Positions 5,738-6,278 of a DNA stretch of 6,278 nt are shown piece after piece. The position numbers were made by a program, and so were the translations under genes. The first letter of the stretch is position 1, and every line of letters begins with the position of its first letter. Origin of the DNA: Chloroflexota bacterium. GTDB lineage: Bacteria; Chloroflexota; Limnocylindria; P2-11E. The DNA is taken from NCBI GenBank assembly GCA_005881085.1, contig VBGU01000032.1, positions 7,604 through 13,881 of the forward strand, written 5' to 3'. The notes below the pieces were generated by a model, which made no database searches, was not told the DNA's origin, and was given only the letters and a program-made list of their open reading frames with translations.

Positions 5738-6045
5738 CCCGCGGCTTCGGCAGCGACGCGAATCCTCGCGATGGCGACCGCGTGAAGATCGAGGTGGACC
5801 TCGAGGGCGGTGTCGTGATGGCGGCGCGCGTCACCGGATCCGGCTGCGAGGTCTCGACGAAGGCATCGTCGGCACTGACGCGTCTCGCTCGCGGCCGGAG
5901 CCGAGGCGAAGCCCTCTCGATCAGCGTCGCCGACGTGACCGGCCAGATCGGTCCCATCGACGAAGACCACGAGCGCTGCGTGCTTACCGCGATCGGCGCG
6001 CTGCGCGCGGCCATCGTCGATGCGCACGTGAGGGCGATCGCGTGA
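5734..6045 (+). CDS. Short IscU/SufU-like sulfur-transfer or scaffold protein lacking the first ligand cysteine
   Basis: 103-residue cytoplasmic protein resembling IscU/SufU, which build Fe-S clusters or accept sulfur from a desulfurase. The match rests on NPRDGDRVKIEV (10-21; family NPxCGDRIxL), VTGSGCEVSTKASSALTRLARG (33-54, Cys38), and HERCVLTAIGALRAAI (79-94, Cys82). Two of the three ligand cysteines are kept; the first is Asp13, two residues before the conserved Asp15. The N-terminal helix usual in the family (DHYRNPRN, about 25-30 residues) is absent, and no ATG or GTG lies just upstream in frame to supply it. The length is below the usual 120-150. The TTG at 5734 overlaps the desulfurase stop (TTGA), and a GTGA overlap leads into mnmA, so all three are probably translated together. 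Likely a sulfur carrier or adaptor between desulfurase and MnmA rather than a full Fe-S scaffold; this is inference. Confidence 0.8.
   Translation: MTRGFGSDANPRDGDRVKIEVDLEGGVVMAARVTGSGCEVSTKASSALTRLARGRSRGEALSISVADVTGQIGPIDEDHERCVLTAIGALRAAIVDAHVRAIA
6030..6034 (+). promoter_or_regulatory. Ribosome binding site of mnmA
   Basis: GAGGG lies seven bases upstream of the GTG at 6042 and is the best-placed Shine-Dalgarno sequence in the window. It supports the GTG that overlaps the previous stop codon as the mnmA start. Confidence 0.5.
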
Positions 6046-6278
6046 GTCGGGTCTTCGTCGCGATGAGCGGCGGTGTGGACTCGTCGGTGGCGGCGGCGAT
6101 CCTCGCCGACCGCGGCGAGGACGTCGTCGGCGTGTGGATGCGGCTCGTTCCATCTGGCGGCGACGTCGACGCGCCGCGGTGTTGCGGGACAGACGAGGCA
6201 GGTGAGGATGCGCGCAGGGCCGCGGCCGCGCTCGGCATTCCTTTCTATGCGCTTGACTACGCCGACGTGTTCGGCGAG
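6042..6278 (+). CDS. mnmA: tRNA-specific 2-thiouridylase MnmA (N-terminal part)
   Basis: MnmA activates U34 of tRNA(Glu), tRNA(Gln) and tRNA(Lys) with ATP and inserts sulfur to give 2-thiouridine. The first 79 residues are present and the gene runs off the window in frame. Visible are the PP-loop AMSGGVDSSVAAA (7-19), the strand VVGVWMRL (28-35) and the CC-x(7)-DARRAAxxLGIPFYALDY segment (47-73) typical of the MnmA N-terminus, with Cys47-Cys48. The two catalytic cysteines of the later domains lie beyond the edge, so I cannot judge them. The GTG start overlaps the TGA of the IscU/SufU-like gene (GTGA), and GAGGG sits upstream at a good distance. Being third in a desulfurase operon fits its need for persulfide sulfur. 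Confidence 0.92.
   Translation, partial: MSRVFVAMSGGVDSSVAAAILADRGEDVVGVWMRLVPSGGDVDAPRCCGTDEAGEDARRAAAALGIPFYALDYADVFGE

Noticed and set aside
5188..6153. A 321-codon minus-strand open frame opposite the desulfurase, IscU/SufU-like gene and mnmA
   Set aside because: Very rich in Arg, Ser and Pro, with no motif; the plus strand has confident genes throughout.

Overview
The window is a high-GC, densely packed bacterial chromosome segment carrying housekeeping genes. Next to a cyclophilin-type lipoprotein sits hisS-aspS, an arrangement familiar from Actinobacteria. The weak Shine-Dalgarno signals, GTG/TTG starts and TAnnnT boxes just upstream of several start codons also fit a Terrabacteria lineage (deep Actinobacteriota or a Chloroflexota/Dormibacteria-type soil organism). 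The exact phylum is inferred. No phage, transposon, CRISPR array, tRNA or rRNA was seen.

Layout. Positions 1-1155, minus strand: a leftward operon for the cell envelope. It runs from a secreted cyclophilin lipoprotein (whose reading frame is broken near its end) to a small unknown lipoprotein to an unknown multi-pass membrane protein cut by the window edge, with 4-base GTGA stop/start overlaps at both junctions. Positions 1156-1191: a 36-base divergent promoter region. Positions 1192-4350, plus strand: hisS and aspS, abutting with no spacer. Positions 4351-4576: a 226-base gap holding a possible weak hairpin and, at its end, a probable leaderless promoter. Positions 4577-6278, plus strand: cysteine desulfurase, a short IscU/SufU-like protein and the start of mnmA, again joined by 4-base overlaps.

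How the genes work together. HisRS and AspRS charge tRNA. AspRS carries the residues linked to the non-discriminating type, so it probably also makes Asp-tRNA(Asn) for GatCAB. The last three genes look like a dedicated sulfur-relay unit for 2-thiolation of tRNA wobble uridine: the desulfurase takes sulfur from cysteine, the IscU/SufU-like protein may carry it, and MnmA inserts it into tRNA.

Most unusual: (1) the IscU/SufU-like protein lacks the usual N-terminal helix and the first of three ligand cysteines (Asp in its place); (2) HisRS lacks the motif 3 arginine and the motif 2 glutamate; (3) AspRS has Thr in place of the flipping-loop glutamate; (4) the cyclophilin gene has lost about a dozen codons plus the reading frame, while the sequence on both sides remains well conserved.
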